Below, one piece after another: positions 41,391 through 51,164 of a stretch of 64,000 nucleotides of DNA (position 1 is its first letter; every line of letters starts with the position of its first letter). The position numbers and the translations under genes are program-made. Under the pieces are notes generated by a model. That model saw only the letters and a program-made list of their open reading frames with translations. It ran no database searches and was not told the origin of the DNA. Source of the stretch: Candidatus Zhuqueibacterota bacterium (GTDB lineage Bacteria; Zhuqueibacterota; Zhuqueibacteria; Oceanimicrobiales; Oceanimicrobiaceae). Location: assembly GCA_029261995.1 (NCBI GenBank), contig JAJDAF010000055.1, positions 1-64,000 on the forward strand, read 5' to 3'.

Positions 41391-43856
41391 CTACCGCCAG
41401 CCGCAGCTCAAGCCAAAATCCATCCCAATAGGCGAACCCGCCGGCGGGTCAAGCACTTTGCTTGACTCAATTTCATCAGGATTTTCAAGGAAGCGGCCCA
41501 ACTGCGCGAACGCAAACTGAATATGGGCGCGGCGACCGGGATCACCCTTGGAAGTCTCGCCGTGCAGCCATTTGTGCAGATCGGCGAGCTGCATCCACGC
41601 GATGGCCCGCACTTGTGTTGATGCACTGGCATCAGCGGCTAATTTCATCAGATGCAGCAGGACAACGTTGTTGACCACACGCCGGATTTCGGCAAAATAT
41701 CCACCACCCTGCTCCGCTCGCCAGGTGGCTGTGAGCAGCTTATCGATGACTTCCAGCAGACCGGGGTTGTGCTTGTCGCGGGCATGGTACTCGACAAGGC
41801 GGGCAGCCCGCGCGGGGTGCAAGAGGAAACGGATAGTCTCGTTGGCAGCGGTCTCCGCCGCAGCAAGGGGGTCGAAGGTCACTCCGGTCCGGGTATTGAA
41901 ATTTTCGCGGCCTCTGGCATAGCCGAACGCACGCGGTGGCAGGAGGTTAAGCACGCGCTCCGGCAAAGCCAGAGCTTCTGGTACAAGCGTCGCCAACAGC
42001 GCCTGCAAAGCCCGGCGCTGCTGTTCCGGCGGAACCATCTCAGTCACCTTCTGGCCATCTCCACGCACGGCGTAAGTGTAATAAAGTCCGCCGAGCAGCT
42101 TCGAGGTGGCGTCCACCTGATAGCGATGCGACATGTAAAGCGGCGCCAGGGCTTCTTCCAGTTTGGCATAGGGCGCTCCCACAGGGATGTTCTTTTCGGA
42201 AAAACGGTTCAGCGCAGCAGCGCGGACTTTCATCAACCGAACCAACTCGCTGGCTGCGTCGCTGCCGTTGTCCCACAGATGCGCCAGCGGGTGTGCGCCA
42301 CCGGCAGGACGAGCATCCTGGTCGGAGATATAAATGAGCCCGTCCGCGAGATATTTTCGGACCACGCCATCCAGCGCATCAGCCTCGTTGACGCCGTCCG
42401 GGAAGTCCTGATAACCATATGCGATAGCCGCTTTGTCCCACGCGCCGATGCCGGCATCGTAGGCCGAGGAGAGGTCGAACGAACCGTCGTCCCGCAACCT
42501 CACGAGGGGATGGGGATAGTCCATCACCGAGGCGCGCTCCGAAACGCTGGCGGCGAAGTTGTGACTCAGCCCCAGCGTGTGGCCAACTTCGTGCGCCGCC
42601 AGTTGCCGCAGACGGGCCAGCGCCATCTTTTCCATCTCCTCTGACGCCGGCTTCCCTTCTTCGTAGGGCGCCAGCAGGCCTGCGGCAATCAAATAGTCCT
42701 GCCGCACGCGCAGGGAGCCGAGAGAAACATGGCCTTTGATAAACTCGCCGGTTCGCGGATCGACAACGCCACCGCCGTATGACCAGCCTCTTGTCGAACG
42801 GTGCACCCATTGGATCAGATTGTAGCGCACATCCATCGGATCTGCATCTTCCGGGAGACTCTTGACCTGAAACGCATCTTTGTAGCCGATGGCCTCGAAG
42901 GCCTGGTTCCACCAACTGGCGCCATCAACCAGGGCTGAGCGAATCGGCTCGGGCGCACCAGGATCAAAATAGTAGATAATGGGCTCAACCGCCTCGCTGA
43001 CAGCAGCCGACGGGTCTTTTTTCCGCAGCCGATGGCGCGAGATAAAGCGCTTGACCAGCGGTTCGGAAATCGCCGTCGCATAGTCCTGGTAGCGAATGCC
43101 AAAAAATCCGGCGCGCGGATCAAAAACGCGCGGCCGGTATCCGTCATCGGGAAGCTGTACAAAAGAATGGTGCTGCCGTACCGTGACGTTTTCAGGCGTC
43201 GGCACTACACTGCGCAGCCATTGGCCCGGCGAGTTGCCGACAAACGTGAGCGTCACTTCAACCTCGGTGTTTTGTGGGAAATTCCGGGTGCGCTCCAGAT
43301 AAAAGGCGGAACGTGAAGGCTCCAGAGCATAGCTGCCCTGTTCGCTTTGCTTCAAGGTTCCGGCCACATTTTGGGCGTCGTGCAGGTAGAAACTGCTGGC
43401 ATCAACGAGTACGCTTTCACCGCTTTCGGCCGCAACCTCAAATCCCCACAAGATGGATTGTGCAAACGCCTGTTCCACCGACTTGCGTTCGGCCGCATTG
43501 TCGCTGATTGCTCTGAAAGCATAGTTGGGCTCAACCAGCAGAACTTTTGGCCCGACGCGCTGGAACTTGACCACACGGGAATTGCCGATCAGGCCGCGGT
43601 CCAGTCCGATGTCGTTCGAACCGACACCGGCGGGCAGCGAGTTGACGTACAGAAACTCAATCTCCCATTTGTCGATTTCGAGCCAGAGTTTGCCATTTTT
43701 TGCATCCCAATAGGTGTTGAAATAGCCGTCTGACTCTTGAAAGGTGCTGGTTTTTGCAACAATCGTCGGCAGGCCTTCCGGTTCCGTAGAAGCCCGCGTG
43801 GCGGCAATCTCTCCGGCCATTAACAAAACAATGCATGCGTATGCAAGCGACCTCAT
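41391..43856 (-). CDS. Exported zinc metalloprotease (DUF4953/DUF5117 type)
   Basis: About 821 residues from ATG 43856 (MRSLAYACIVLLMAGEIAAT), which has GGAGG upstream and a Sec signal; the open frame extends further but is non-coding there. A DUF5117-like N-terminal domain (about 40-200: GYFNTYWDAKNGKLWLEIDK) is followed by the peptidase with HEVGHTLGLSHN near residue 422, the HExxHxxGxxH zinc site, and a downstream Met-turn ASVMDYPHP. The C-terminal third (NFNTRTGVTFDPLAAAE) is the DUF4953 region. It probably degrades proteins in the periplasm or at the surface. Complete; closest genes downstream are on the same strand. Confidence 0.9.
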   Translation of the reverse strand: MRSLAYACIVLLMAGEIAATRASTEPEGLPTIVAKTSTFQESDGYFNTYWDAKNGKLWLEIDKWEIEFLYVNSLPAGVGSNDIGLDRGLIGNSRVVKFQRVGPKVLLVEPNYAFRAISDNAAERKSVEQAFAQSILWGFEVAAESGESVLVDASSFYLHDAQNVAGTLKQSEQGSYALEPSRSAFYLERTRNFPQNTEVEVTLTFVGNSPGQWLRSVVPTPENVTVRQHHSFVQLPDDGYRPRVFDPRAGFFGIRYQDYATAISEPLVKRFISRHRLRKKDPSAAVSEAVEPIIYYFDPGAPEPIRSALVDGASWWNQAFEAIGYKDAFQVKSLPEDADPMDVRYNLIQWVHRSTRGWSYGGGVVDPRTGEFIKGHVSLGSLRVRQDYLIAAGLLAPYEEGKPASEEMEKMALARLRQLAAHEVGHTLGLSHNFAASVSERASVMDYPHPLVRLRDDGSFDLSSAYDAGIGAWDKAAIAYGYQDFPDGVNEADALDGVVRKYLADGLIYISDQDARPAGGAHPLAHLWDNGSDAASELVRLMKVRAAALNRFSEKNIPVGAPYAKLEEALAPLYMSHRYQVDATSKLLGGLYYTYAVRGDGQKVTEMVPPEQQRRALQALLATLVPEALALPERVLNLLPPRAFGYARGRENFNTRTGVTFDPLAAAETAANETIRFLLHPARAARLVEYHARDKHNPGLLEVIDKLLTATWRAEQGGGYFAEIRRVVNNVVLLHLMKLAADASASTQVRAIAWMQLADLHKWLHGETSKGDPGRRAHIQFAFAQLGRFLENPDEIESSKVLDPPAGSPIGMDFGLSCGWR

Positions 43857-44153
43857 CTTTCCTCCGTTCGAATAGGCGTCAGGTATGGTGTTTGATTTCG
43901 GGAAGAACAAAAGATAGGAAACGGCGGACAAAAATGCAAGATCGGGTGGCAAAGCCGGATCGCGTTTTTGACCCGACAGACGATGCAGCCGAGCTAACTC
44001 ACGCATCGCCCATTGGCCCGCAAGACTACTCGGAATTTCTTTGTGCTTGATTTGCCCTAAGCTTATGATTATCTTCGGACAAATTTATGGGATCCTGCGG
44101 TTTCCAAGAGTTAGATTTGTCACGACCACCATCGGTTGAATTGTAGTAATTCT

Positions 44154-44873
44154 ATGGTAATGATACGCTGGGCACTACGAAGAACAAAGGCGCTCTTTCT
44201 TAAGTTAAAACTTCATCTGCTAATTGAGTGCCTTTCAAATTCCTTGTTGACTTTGGTCTATTTGTCCAAGTTATCCAGATGGGTCGCAGAAACGCCGTTG
44301 CCATCTTATGATGACTTTTGCTCAAGAAAGCACGATTACAAAAAACGGTACGATCTTTATCACCATATCATCGAGCAGGAAAAGCTGGATAAAATCTACT
44401 ACCTTGAGTTTGGCGTTTCGACGGGTCATTCTTTCAAATGGTGGGTGGAAAAGAATAAAAATGTAAGCTCCAAATTTGTTGGTTTTGACACGTTTGTTGG
44501 ACTACCTGAAAAATGGGGTTCCCATGGTCAAGGAGCCATGTCGACAAAGGGTAATGTACCAGACATAAAAGATAAACGATGTGAGTTCAGGAAAGGTCTT
44601 TTTCAAGAAACACTACCCAGTTTCCTGGAAAATTTTGAAACGAATCAAAGAAAGATCATACACCTGGACGCAGACCTTTACAGTTCGACTCTCTACGTCT
44701 TGACCATGTTGTGGCCTATTCTGGCAAAGAATGATATTCTCATATTTGATGAATTCAACGTACCGGTACATGAATTCAGAGCCTTTCTGGACTTCACCCG
44801 TTCCTACCATGTCAAATATGAAGTTCTTGCGTGTGTCAACAACTACTATCAAATAGCCATTAAGCTTCTTTGA
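44154..44873 (+). CDS. TylF/MycF-type SAM-dependent methyltransferase
   Basis: About 239 residues from ATG 44154 (MVMIRWALRRTKAL); the frame opens earlier only with a TTG. The class I SAM fold is seen in YYLEFGVSTGHSFKWWVEKN, SKFVGFDTFVGLPEKW, and IIHLDADLYSSTLYVLTMLW with the metal-binding DADLYSST motif, then DILIFDEFNVPVHEFRAFLD. TylF/MycF enzymes O-methylate sugars on macrolides and other glycosides. The gene is isolated, on the opposite strand, and clearly AT-richer than its surroundings, so transfer is likely. Its natural substrate is unknown. No other glycan or polyketide genes flank it. Confidence 0.8.
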   Translation: MVMIRWALRRTKALFLKLKLHLLIECLSNSLLTLVYLSKLSRWVAETPLPSYDDFCSRKHDYKKRYDLYHHIIEQEKLDKIYYLEFGVSTGHSFKWWVEKNKNVSSKFVGFDTFVGLPEKWGSHGQGAMSTKGNVPDIKDKRCEFRKGLFQETLPSFLENFETNQRKIIHLDADLYSSTLYVLTMLWPILAKNDILIFDEFNVPVHEFRAFLDFTRSYHVKYEVLACVNNYYQIAIKLL

Positions 44874-45214
44874 TCCGCGGAAATTTGACCATCGCGCATG
44901 TCGATGAGTCCCTCTCTTAGTGAGAATTTATCCGGCCGCCCAAGCGCAACCTGCCATCAAGATACACAGTCTAATCGTCCTATTCCTCAAATGGTTTCCG
45001 CCTGGCTCCTTGGCCCACGCTCCGGAGTGTGGGAATAGAAGTCGCTGTCAATTGTAACAAAAGTGATCACCCCGCTCTTCTACCATCCCCTTCCATGGCG
45101 GCTTTTCCTAATCAATGAAGATGGTGGTTTGAAAGTAATGCTATCGGTGCAAACGGCCGGTGATTACCTTCATTCACACCTCAACTCAATACTTCTGGCA
45201 AGAAGGAGAGACCA
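44874..45214. other. Intergenic with a 20-bp near-palindrome
   Basis: No gene seen. At 45014-45033 CCCACGCTCC is followed directly by GGAGTGTGGG, a near-perfect palindrome with one G-T pair. It could be an operator or a cruciform for the downstream secreted-protein gene; it lacks the T run of a terminator. Confidence 0.4.
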
Positions 45215-46480
45215 ATGGTGAACAAAATCTATGTTCTGCTGCAAATCTTGTGTCTTGCAGGCACTACTTTAGCGCAATCGGATTTCTGGTTGGAAACCGG
45301 CAGCCCGGATGATGTTATCCTGGCATTGTCCGTCGATAACAACGGCGTCGTTCTTGCAGGCAGCCACCGCGTCTTTGGAAACCGCGACATCGCATTGCGG
45401 TCTGACGATGAGGGTGAAACCTGGAATGCAATTTTTAACAATCTGCCGGAGGGGCTGGCCAGCATCCGCCGGGCAGACGACGGCGGCCTGTGGGCGGGCA
45501 CCACCGGGGCAGGCTTGTTCCATTCAGCGAATGAGGGGACTTCCTGGAACGCGACCTCGCTCACCGGTGAGTTGGTTTGGACCATCGCTTACAACAGCCA
45601 GAGGCATATTTTCACCGGTGGCCACGGACCGCCACAGCTAGGTCTTGGAGGGGTACGCAGGTCAACAGACGGCGGGCAAACCTGGGATAAGTTGTTCAAT
45701 GGTTTCCAGAATATCTCCGATGTGCTGACCATCAAGTCAGGCGCCAGAGATTATCTCTACGCGGCGTGTCGGTCAGGCTTGTACCGCTCAAAAGACAACG
45801 GCGATAGCTGGCAGTTGATGGGTTTGGAAAATACCACTTGTAATGATGTGATCATCGCCCTCAACGGGACAATTCTGATTGCGACAGGCGGCGGGATTTA
45901 CCGCTTCAACGACAGCGACGACCGCTTAACTCCGGTCAACAGCGGACTGACACATTTCAATGTCCGCGCTCTGGCCGCGAACTCCGTCTCCGAGGTGTTC
46001 GCGGGCACATTCGGCGGCGGCGTCTTCCGCTCTGATGACAATGGTGCAAGCTGGAGAGAAGAGAACTCAGGCCTGGCGCAGGATTCAGTCCTGACTTTGG
46101 CTTTGTCACCCGATGAAATCCTGTATGCCGGTACGCAATCCGGAGTCTATCGCAGTACTGCGGCGGTGACATCTGTTTCTGACAATTCTTCCGAGCCTCC
46201 CGCTAGTTTTGTCTTGCATCACAATTTTCCGAATCCCTTTAACCCAGGCACAACCATCGCGTTTGAGTTGCCACGCGCCGCCGACGTTGTGCTCAAAATC
46301 TACAATCTAGCAGGACAGGAAGTACGCAGCCTGGTTCATCAGCCGTTTGCAGCCGGCAGTCACAATGTCGCCTGGGATGGACAAGACAACTTCGGGAAAA
46401 CGGTTGCCAGCGGTATTCTGATCTATCGGTTGCAGGCCGGCGGGCGCACGGCATTCAACAAAATGACACTCTTGAAATAA
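45215..46480 (+). CDS. Secreted BNR/Ycf48-like propeller protein with T9SS sorting domain
   Basis: 421 residues, ATG behind GGAGA. Signal peptide MVNKIYVLLQILCLAGTTLA. Residues about 25-320 hold repeated blades of the sialidase/Ycf48 type (RSDDEGETWNAIF, HSANEGTSWNA, RSTDGGQTWDKLF, RSKDNGDSWQL, RSDDNGASWREE), a beta propeller. The last 90 residues are the type IX C-terminal domain: HNFPNPFNPGTTIAFELP, VVLKIYNLAGQEV, AAGSHNVAWDGQD and KMTLLK. The protein should be exported by Sec then secreted or surface-attached through T9SS. Function of the propeller unknown. Monocistronic. Confidence 0.88.
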   Translation: MVNKIYVLLQILCLAGTTLAQSDFWLETGSPDDVILALSVDNNGVVLAGSHRVFGNRDIALRSDDEGETWNAIFNNLPEGLASIRRADDGGLWAGTTGAGLFHSANEGTSWNATSLTGELVWTIAYNSQRHIFTGGHGPPQLGLGGVRRSTDGGQTWDKLFNGFQNISDVLTIKSGARDYLYAACRSGLYRSKDNGDSWQLMGLENTTCNDVIIALNGTILIATGGGIYRFNDSDDRLTPVNSGLTHFNVRALAANSVSEVFAGTFGGGVFRSDDNGASWREENSGLAQDSVLTLALSPDEILYAGTQSGVYRSTAAVTSVSDNSSEPPASFVLHHNFPNPFNPGTTIAFELPRAADVVLKIYNLAGQEVRSLVHQPFAAGSHNVAWDGQDNFGKTVASGILIYRLQAGGRTAFNKMTLLK

Positions 46481-46910
46481 GGAAAACCTTCCGGTAGGTC
46501 TTGACGAAAACGGTCGTTTCGCTCATGATTTTTCGGGTCACCTCGCCGTTGTTTGCAATGACCTGGCCGGCATTTCCATTTTGCCGGTGACGGCAAACTT
46601 GGCTGCGTTTTGCCCGGATTTACACAGAATTATTTGCAGGCTCCTATCTGCATCGTTGTACAATACTGGTGACTTTTGCAGGCTTCAAAAAACGGTAGAG
46701 AGTGTGCGGGTGAGACCACTCGACTCTCAAGGCTCAAGCTCTTGCAGTGGATTTGGATTGTTGGGCAATACAACTTCTTTTTCACTGATGCGTAGGAAAT
46801 CACCTGGCAGACGAAGCACGTGGGCCACAAATTTCCCATCAGCAGAGAACTGGAAGCAAATGAGAAAACCAGTTGTTTAGAAGGCTAACAGAAGATGAAT
46901 AAGAAACGCG
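46481..46910. other. Intergenic with a short minus-strand coding-like stretch
   Basis: About 430 bases without a convincing gene. On the minus strand 46876 to 46727 is open for 49 codons with no start. It reads coherently as ICFQFSADGKFVAHVLRLPG then DFLRISEKEVVLPNN to a TGA, so it may be a gene remnant. The larger plus-strand frame at 46581-46880 has unusual composition and no ribosome site. Confidence 0.3.
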
Positions 46911-47102
46911 ATGAGTGAAAAACAGTCAGGGACAAATGCCATTGCGATTTGCATGGTGATGGGCATCAGCTTCGGGGTTACCTTTGGCGCCGTCTATGGG
47001 AATATTGCAATTGGAATTTCAATGGGTCTGGTGGTTGGCATCATTGTCGGCGCCGCGGTGAAGAATTTCTCGAAGGCTGGCGTTGATAAAGATGATGCCT
47101 AG
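46911..47102 (+). CDS. Small glycine-rich membrane protein
   Basis: 63 residues with a polar start MSEKQSGTNAIAIC, two hydrophobic segments (VMGISFGVTFGAVYG and IGISMGLVVGIIVGAAV) rich in Gly every fourth residue (glycine zipper), and a charged end SKAGVDKDDA. Probably an inner-membrane protein of unknown function. A seven-codon frame, MNKKRDE (46895-46918), overlaps its start in another frame with the sequence GATGAGTGA; translational coupling between them is possible. Similar small glycine-zipper proteins are widespread. Confidence 0.6.
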   Translation: MSEKQSGTNAIAICMVMGISFGVTFGAVYGNIAIGISMGLVVGIIVGAAVKNFSKAGVDKDDA

Positions 47103-47263
47103 TTTCATCCTCGCATTGGTTGTCGGCATATTGAGGATTGATTCTCCATCTCATCATGCTGAGAGTCGCCTGTTTTCATGTAGTTATGTCTTCTCCCAAA
47201 TGTTGAAGCCTAACCAGCCGTTGAGAATCTTCCATTACCGCATTGCCTGCCTGCCCAAACCCA

Positions 47264-49450
47264 CTATTTGAGCAATAGCATGCGCCCACTCTTCTCAAAC
47301 CTCCCGACCTGGATGCGGTAGAAATAGACCCCGCTGGCCACAACCCTTCCAGCATCACCCATCCCGTCCCAGGCAATCGTATGAGTTCCGGTCTGTTTGC
47401 TCTCTCTAAAGCTCCGTACTGTTCTTCCTGCAAGATCGTAGATTCTGAGGTTCACTATGCCGGCCTGCGGCAGAATAAAAACGATTTGCGTTTCGGCATT
47501 GAACGGGTTGGGGAAGTTACCTAACAGCTCGAAGCCGGTCGGGACGGTTGCGGTTGGCTGCACAGAAGTGACAAACCGGCGGTTCTCGAAAAACAGCAGA
47601 CCGCCTTTGGCGGAGCCGCTCAGCAGGTCCAGGTCGCCGTCTGCGTCCAGATCCGCCAGGGCGGTGGCCGAGCGCTCCAGGACTTTAATCCCGAGGCTGT
47701 CCTGTTCGAAGCGCGCGTTGGCGGCGGAACCAAGGTTTCGGTAAAACCGCATGCCATCGTCCTGCGAGCCGACGAACAGGTCGAGATCGCCGTCGCTGTC
47801 AACATCGCCAAAGCGGGGTACGCTGTAGAGACCAAACCGAATATCTGCAAAATCCTTGGTGCGAAAAACAAACGTTGGCGCCGTGGCAGAACCGACGTTC
47901 TCATAGAAATTGAGATTGCCGAGAAACTCGCCGCATACAAGATCAAAATCACCGTCGTTGTCGATGTCCGCGAATGCCGGCGCGTTGTTGTTGCCAACGT
48001 CCACTTCCTTGACTTGCCCGTCCACCTCGGCCATCACCGGTTCAGCAGGCTTGAAATCAGCCGCCAGGCGACTGCCGGTATTTTCATGAAAGTTGAGTTT
48101 GCCGTTCCACTCGCCGGTGAAGAGATCGAAATCGCCGTCTGCATCGATGTCGACGAAAGCGGGGGCGAGGTTGAATCCCAGTTCGGCGCCCAAAACATCG
48201 TCATTGGCACGGCTAAGTAGGGCTGATTCGGGACTCCCGGTGTTCTCGTAGAACACCAACCGCCCGGTATTTTGATTGTCAGCGGAAATCTCGTTGCCGA
48301 CGAACAGATCGCGGTCGCCGTCCGCGTCGATGTCAACCAGCGCCGGGATGGTATTGGAGCCGATGTCCAGCATTCGGAGCAGGCGCGTCTCCTGCAGTTG
48401 AAATTCGGGCCGTGCGGCGGAACCGACATTGCGGTAGAAGAGAAAATTCTCCACCAGATGAGAGACCGTGGAAAAGGCGCCACCCAGGACCGCGATGAAC
48501 ATGTCGTTGTCGCCGTCGCCATCGATATCCGCGAAACGCGGCGCATTGAAGCCGCTGGACAGCAGCGGTTGAGCTTGTGGAAATTCCCGCGCCTGAATGG
48601 TAATGTTCGGCTGTACGCAGGTGCCGGAGTTGCGCAGGTAAACCACGCTGGGCTCGAACAGATCGCCCCAAAAAATATCCGGATCGGCGTCGTCATCGAT
48701 ATCGACGATGGTGAGAGAATTGGAGCCGTGAGCTGCCGCCGCAAGTGAAGAGAAAGGATGTCGGCCGGCTTCCTGCGCCGACCCGAAAAAGTCTGGCCCA
48801 GTCTCAAAAGAACTGGAGGGCGCACCTTCGCCAATGATCGAGATGTCCTGGAAATTTCCCGGGATTTCCTCGAAGCTCGGCACGCCGCCGGAATCCAAGC
48901 CCAGGCCTTCATAAAGCGTGATGGTTCCTGCGGCTGCCCGGCCCACCAGCAAATCGAAATCGCCGTCGCAATCGATGTCCGCCAGATCCGGCAGGCTGCC
49001 AACATCAAAATTGACCAGGTCGCCATTTGTATCGCGCAAAGAGTCCGCTGCCATGCGGAATTCCGGTGTCGTCGAATCGCCGACATTCTGCCAGTAACGC
49101 ACGAACGCAAATGGCGCTTCCGAGAACAGATCCTGGTCGCCGTCGCCGTCGTAATCGATGAACCGGTACCAGTTGCCGACATCCAAGCCACGATAGGCGT
49201 CGGAGCGGTATTCGAAACGAAAGCCGGCCGCGTCGCCGGTATTTTCAAAGAAAATTAAACGTCCGGGACGGGAGAGCGTGGCGTTTTCTTCCTGCACAAA
49301 CAGGTCGAGATCAGCGTCGCCGTCGATATCGACAAACTGCGGACGCGGCGCGTTGAAACCGCCGAGGAAGGGAAATTCCAGCTCATCGCCAGCGCTCGAG
49401 GTGACCGGGAAGGGGGCGATTCTGCGCTCAAACTCGAGGGCTTGCGCACG
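47264..49450 (-). CDS. Secreted FG-GAP/VCBS repeat protein with T9SS sorting domain
   Basis: At least 700 residues; the frame stays open to 49630, but its 5' part overlaps a dispersed repeat (49528-49555), so the true start is probably a codon near 49450-49540 just before RYAWLSLMLCALAPNSMRAQ, a signal-like stretch; the start is not settled. The body has about ten FG-GAP/VCBS-type units, FVDIDGDADLDLFVQEE, FIDYDGDGDQDLFSE, ADIDCDGDFDLLVGRA and similar, each with the calcium-binding DxDxDGDxD loop, forming propellers. The C-terminus is a type IX sorting domain (LGNFPNPFNAETQIVFILP, VNLRIYDLAGRTV, GTHTIAWDGMGD, GRMLLLK). Secreted or surface; ligand unknown. Downstream of the pentaheme gene on the same strand. 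Confidence 0.85.
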   Translation of the reverse strand, partial: RAQALEFERRIAPFPVTSSAGDELEFPFLGGFNAPRPQFVDIDGDADLDLFVQEENATLSRPGRLIFFENTGDAAGFRFEYRSDAYRGLDVGNWYRFIDYDGDGDQDLFSEAPFAFVRYWQNVGDSTTPEFRMAADSLRDTNGDLVNFDVGSLPDLADIDCDGDFDLLVGRAAAGTITLYEGLGLDSGGVPSFEEIPGNFQDISIIGEGAPSSSFETGPDFFGSAQEAGRHPFSSLAAAAHGSNSLTIVDIDDDADPDIFWGDLFEPSVVYLRNSGTCVQPNITIQAREFPQAQPLLSSGFNAPRFADIDGDGDNDMFIAVLGGAFSTVSHLVENFLFYRNVGSAARPEFQLQETRLLRMLDIGSNTIPALVDIDADGDRDLFVGNEISADNQNTGRLVFYENTGSPESALLSRANDDVLGAELGFNLAPAFVDIDADGDFDLFTGEWNGKLNFHENTGSRLAADFKPAEPVMAEVDGQVKEVDVGNNNAPAFADIDNDGDFDLVCGEFLGNLNFYENVGSATAPTFVFRTKDFADIRFGLYSVPRFGDVDSDGDLDLFVGSQDDGMRFYRNLGSAANARFEQDSLGIKVLERSATALADLDADGDLDLLSGSAKGGLLFFENRRFVTSVQPTATVPTGFELLGNFPNPFNAETQIVFILPQAGIVNLRIYDLAGRTVRSFRESKQTGTHTIAWDGMGDAGRVVASGVYFYRIQVGRFEKSGRMLLLK

Positions 49451-49527
49451 CATGCTGTTCGGAGCGAGGGCGCAGAGCATGAGAGAAAGCCAGGCGTAGC
49501 GCGGAGAAAAAGCAGTCCAATAGTCTA

Positions 49528-49555
49528 GCCACGGATTCGCACGGATTGACACGGA
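49528..49555 (-). repeat. 28-nt dispersed repeat, copy 1
   Basis: GCCACGGATTCGCACGGATT, continuing to ACACGGA, on the plus strand. Its minus strand reads AATCCGTG repeats. Same family as 51040-51067, 51165-51192 and 51334-51361. It lies within the 5' part of the FG-GAP protein frame. Confidence 0.6.
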
Positions 49556-49683
49556 TACGATCCTTCTTTTGAGTATAAGAACTAACAACCGCGTAGCGGT
49601 GGCATGTTTATAACAAAGGCACCTGGACAATTTGCAGCCCCCCCGGCAGGGGAGAGATTCAGGTACAGATCAGGCGGCGCCTG

Positions 49684-51015
49684 CTAGTTCCGCACCGTGA
49701 TCTGCCGTGAGAAAGTCTCCATGTCGAAGATGAGCAGCTCATCCAGGAGAGCCTCCTGGCCGATGGCGCGAAAAATGTATGGCGGAAAAGAACGGAAGCG
49801 CAATCTGACGCTCAACTCAAATATCCCCTGCGCCAAATTTTCGGGGATGGTGTAGCGCACGGTCTCAGCGGCAAACGCCGGGATGGTGTTGTTTTCGACC
49901 ACGTCCGCTTCCCAGAAGAACGGCACTTCCTGACCATCGCGCTTGGCGACGCCATGAAAAAGCGCCAGATCGGAATCCAGCGGCAGTGTGCCGCTCGCAA
50001 CTTCTTCGCTGTGATGGTTACGCAGATCGCCATTCCGGTCGAGCAGGCCGCTGCTGTAAATGACTTCCCCGCTGCTTGCATTCTTGAGAACCAGCTCAAG
50101 CCACATTTGACGCTCGAAAGTTGTGCCGGTGGGGATGTTGTGCCCGGTTTTATCGTTTAGAATTTCCACCTCAATCTGCAGCGGCTGGTCGGCAGCGACC
50201 TCTTGCGGCGCGGTCACGGTCATGGTAACGGAGTTTTGCAGCAGTTCAGCGACCAGCGCGATGGTGTTGTCACGGCCCGGGAAATCGATGAGCGGGATAT
50301 CGGCTCCGATAAAAGTGTGGCGGTGAACCACGCGTTCCGGCCCACCCGTGGCAGCCGGACCTGTGTAAACCGGCATGTGACAGCCCTGACACTCGAGTCC
50401 CATGGCGGCATAAGGACTGTTGTCCCACTCCGATTGTGTGAACTCGACCTGCACATCCAACGGATTCGTGACATCGTGGCAGCCGGCACAAATGCCCGAT
50501 TTGTCGTAGCGCCGGTCAAACGCGGACCCATGTGCCGAAGTCGCCCAGGGCGCGACAATCGGGCCTTGCTTTACCCGGTCAACTCGAAAGCTTGTGATGC
50601 CCTGGCCACGCTCGAGGGTGTCGATGGTGTGGCAGACGTCACAGTGAATGCCCTTTTGGGCGATCTCTGAAACAGATGCCCGGTCAAAGCCCGGCAGCGC
50701 TTCATTGAACATTTCTGCCAGAGGACTGTGGCATTTGATGCAAAACTGGCCCAGCTCCTGGTTGGAACGCTCCTGGCCGATGTCGTTGAGACGAAAAAAA
50801 ATCGGGTCACTGAAGGCGTAGGCGTGCATGGAGCCCTGCCATTCCTGGTAGTGGTTTGGGTGGCATTCGGCACAGGTTTCCGGGTCCTGAAAGGCGTTGC
50901 GCAAAATCGCCAGCGAGTCGGCCGGCGACAAACCGCTCTCCGGTGAAAGCGTGCGTTCGCAGGAGACAAGAATCGTCGCTGCAAGCACAGCCGCGATTGG
51001 CATGAACAACATCAT
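49684..51015 (-). CDS. Pentaheme c-type cytochrome lipoprotein
   Basis: 443 residues, ATG behind AGGATAG. Lipoprotein signal with Cys at residue 19 (AATILVSC). Five CxxCH sites: CAECH (48), CIKCH, CDVCH, CAGCH and CQGCH, within the first 220 residues, as in the cytochrome c554/MauM-like multiheme family; GHNIPTG and GIFELSVRLRFRSFPP in the second half suggest an attached beta-sandwich domain. It likely transfers electrons in the periplasm or at the outer membrane; donor and acceptor are unknown. The YVTN lipoprotein gene lies upstream on the same strand, 415 bases away, and the FG-GAP secreted protein downstream. Confidence 0.85.
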   Translation of the reverse strand: MMLFMPIAAVLAATILVSCERTLSPESGLSPADSLAILRNAFQDPETCAECHPNHYQEWQGSMHAYAFSDPIFFRLNDIGQERSNQELGQFCIKCHSPLAEMFNEALPGFDRASVSEIAQKGIHCDVCHTIDTLERGQGITSFRVDRVKQGPIVAPWATSAHGSAFDRRYDKSGICAGCHDVTNPLDVQVEFTQSEWDNSPYAAMGLECQGCHMPVYTGPAATGGPERVVHRHTFIGADIPLIDFPGRDNTIALVAELLQNSVTMTVTAPQEVAADQPLQIEVEILNDKTGHNIPTGTTFERQMWLELVLKNASSGEVIYSSGLLDRNGDLRNHHSEEVASGTLPLDSDLALFHGVAKRDGQEVPFFWEADVVENNTIPAFAAETVRYTIPENLAQGIFELSVRLRFRSFPPYIFRAIGQEALLDELLIFDMETFSRQITVRN

Positions 51016-51039
51016 GGATCTATCCTAACCAAAAAGAAA

Positions 51040-51067
51040 ACCACGGATTGCACCGGTTGCCACGGAT
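51040..51067 (-). repeat. 28-nt dispersed repeat, copy 2 (degenerate)
   Basis: ACCACGGATTGCACCGGTTG continuing to CCACGGAT. Same family as the other copies but more diverged, directly upstream of the pentaheme gene. Confidence 0.5.
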
Positions 51068-51164
51068 TCTCTTGAGAGCACAGTGGAATCCGTACTACCA
51101 ACCTGAAAAATTTGTTTTCTTAGCAAAGGTTGCATCGAACCTTGATTATGCAAAAAGATTTTTG

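Noticed and set aside
46581-46880. 99-codon plus-strand frame
   Set aside because: No ribosome site, unusual composition, and it overlaps a coding-like minus-strand stretch.
48034-49248. 404-codon minus-strand frame inside the FG-GAP gene
   Set aside because: Shifted shadow of the DxDxDGDxD repeats; Ser/Arg/Thr-rich with no domain.
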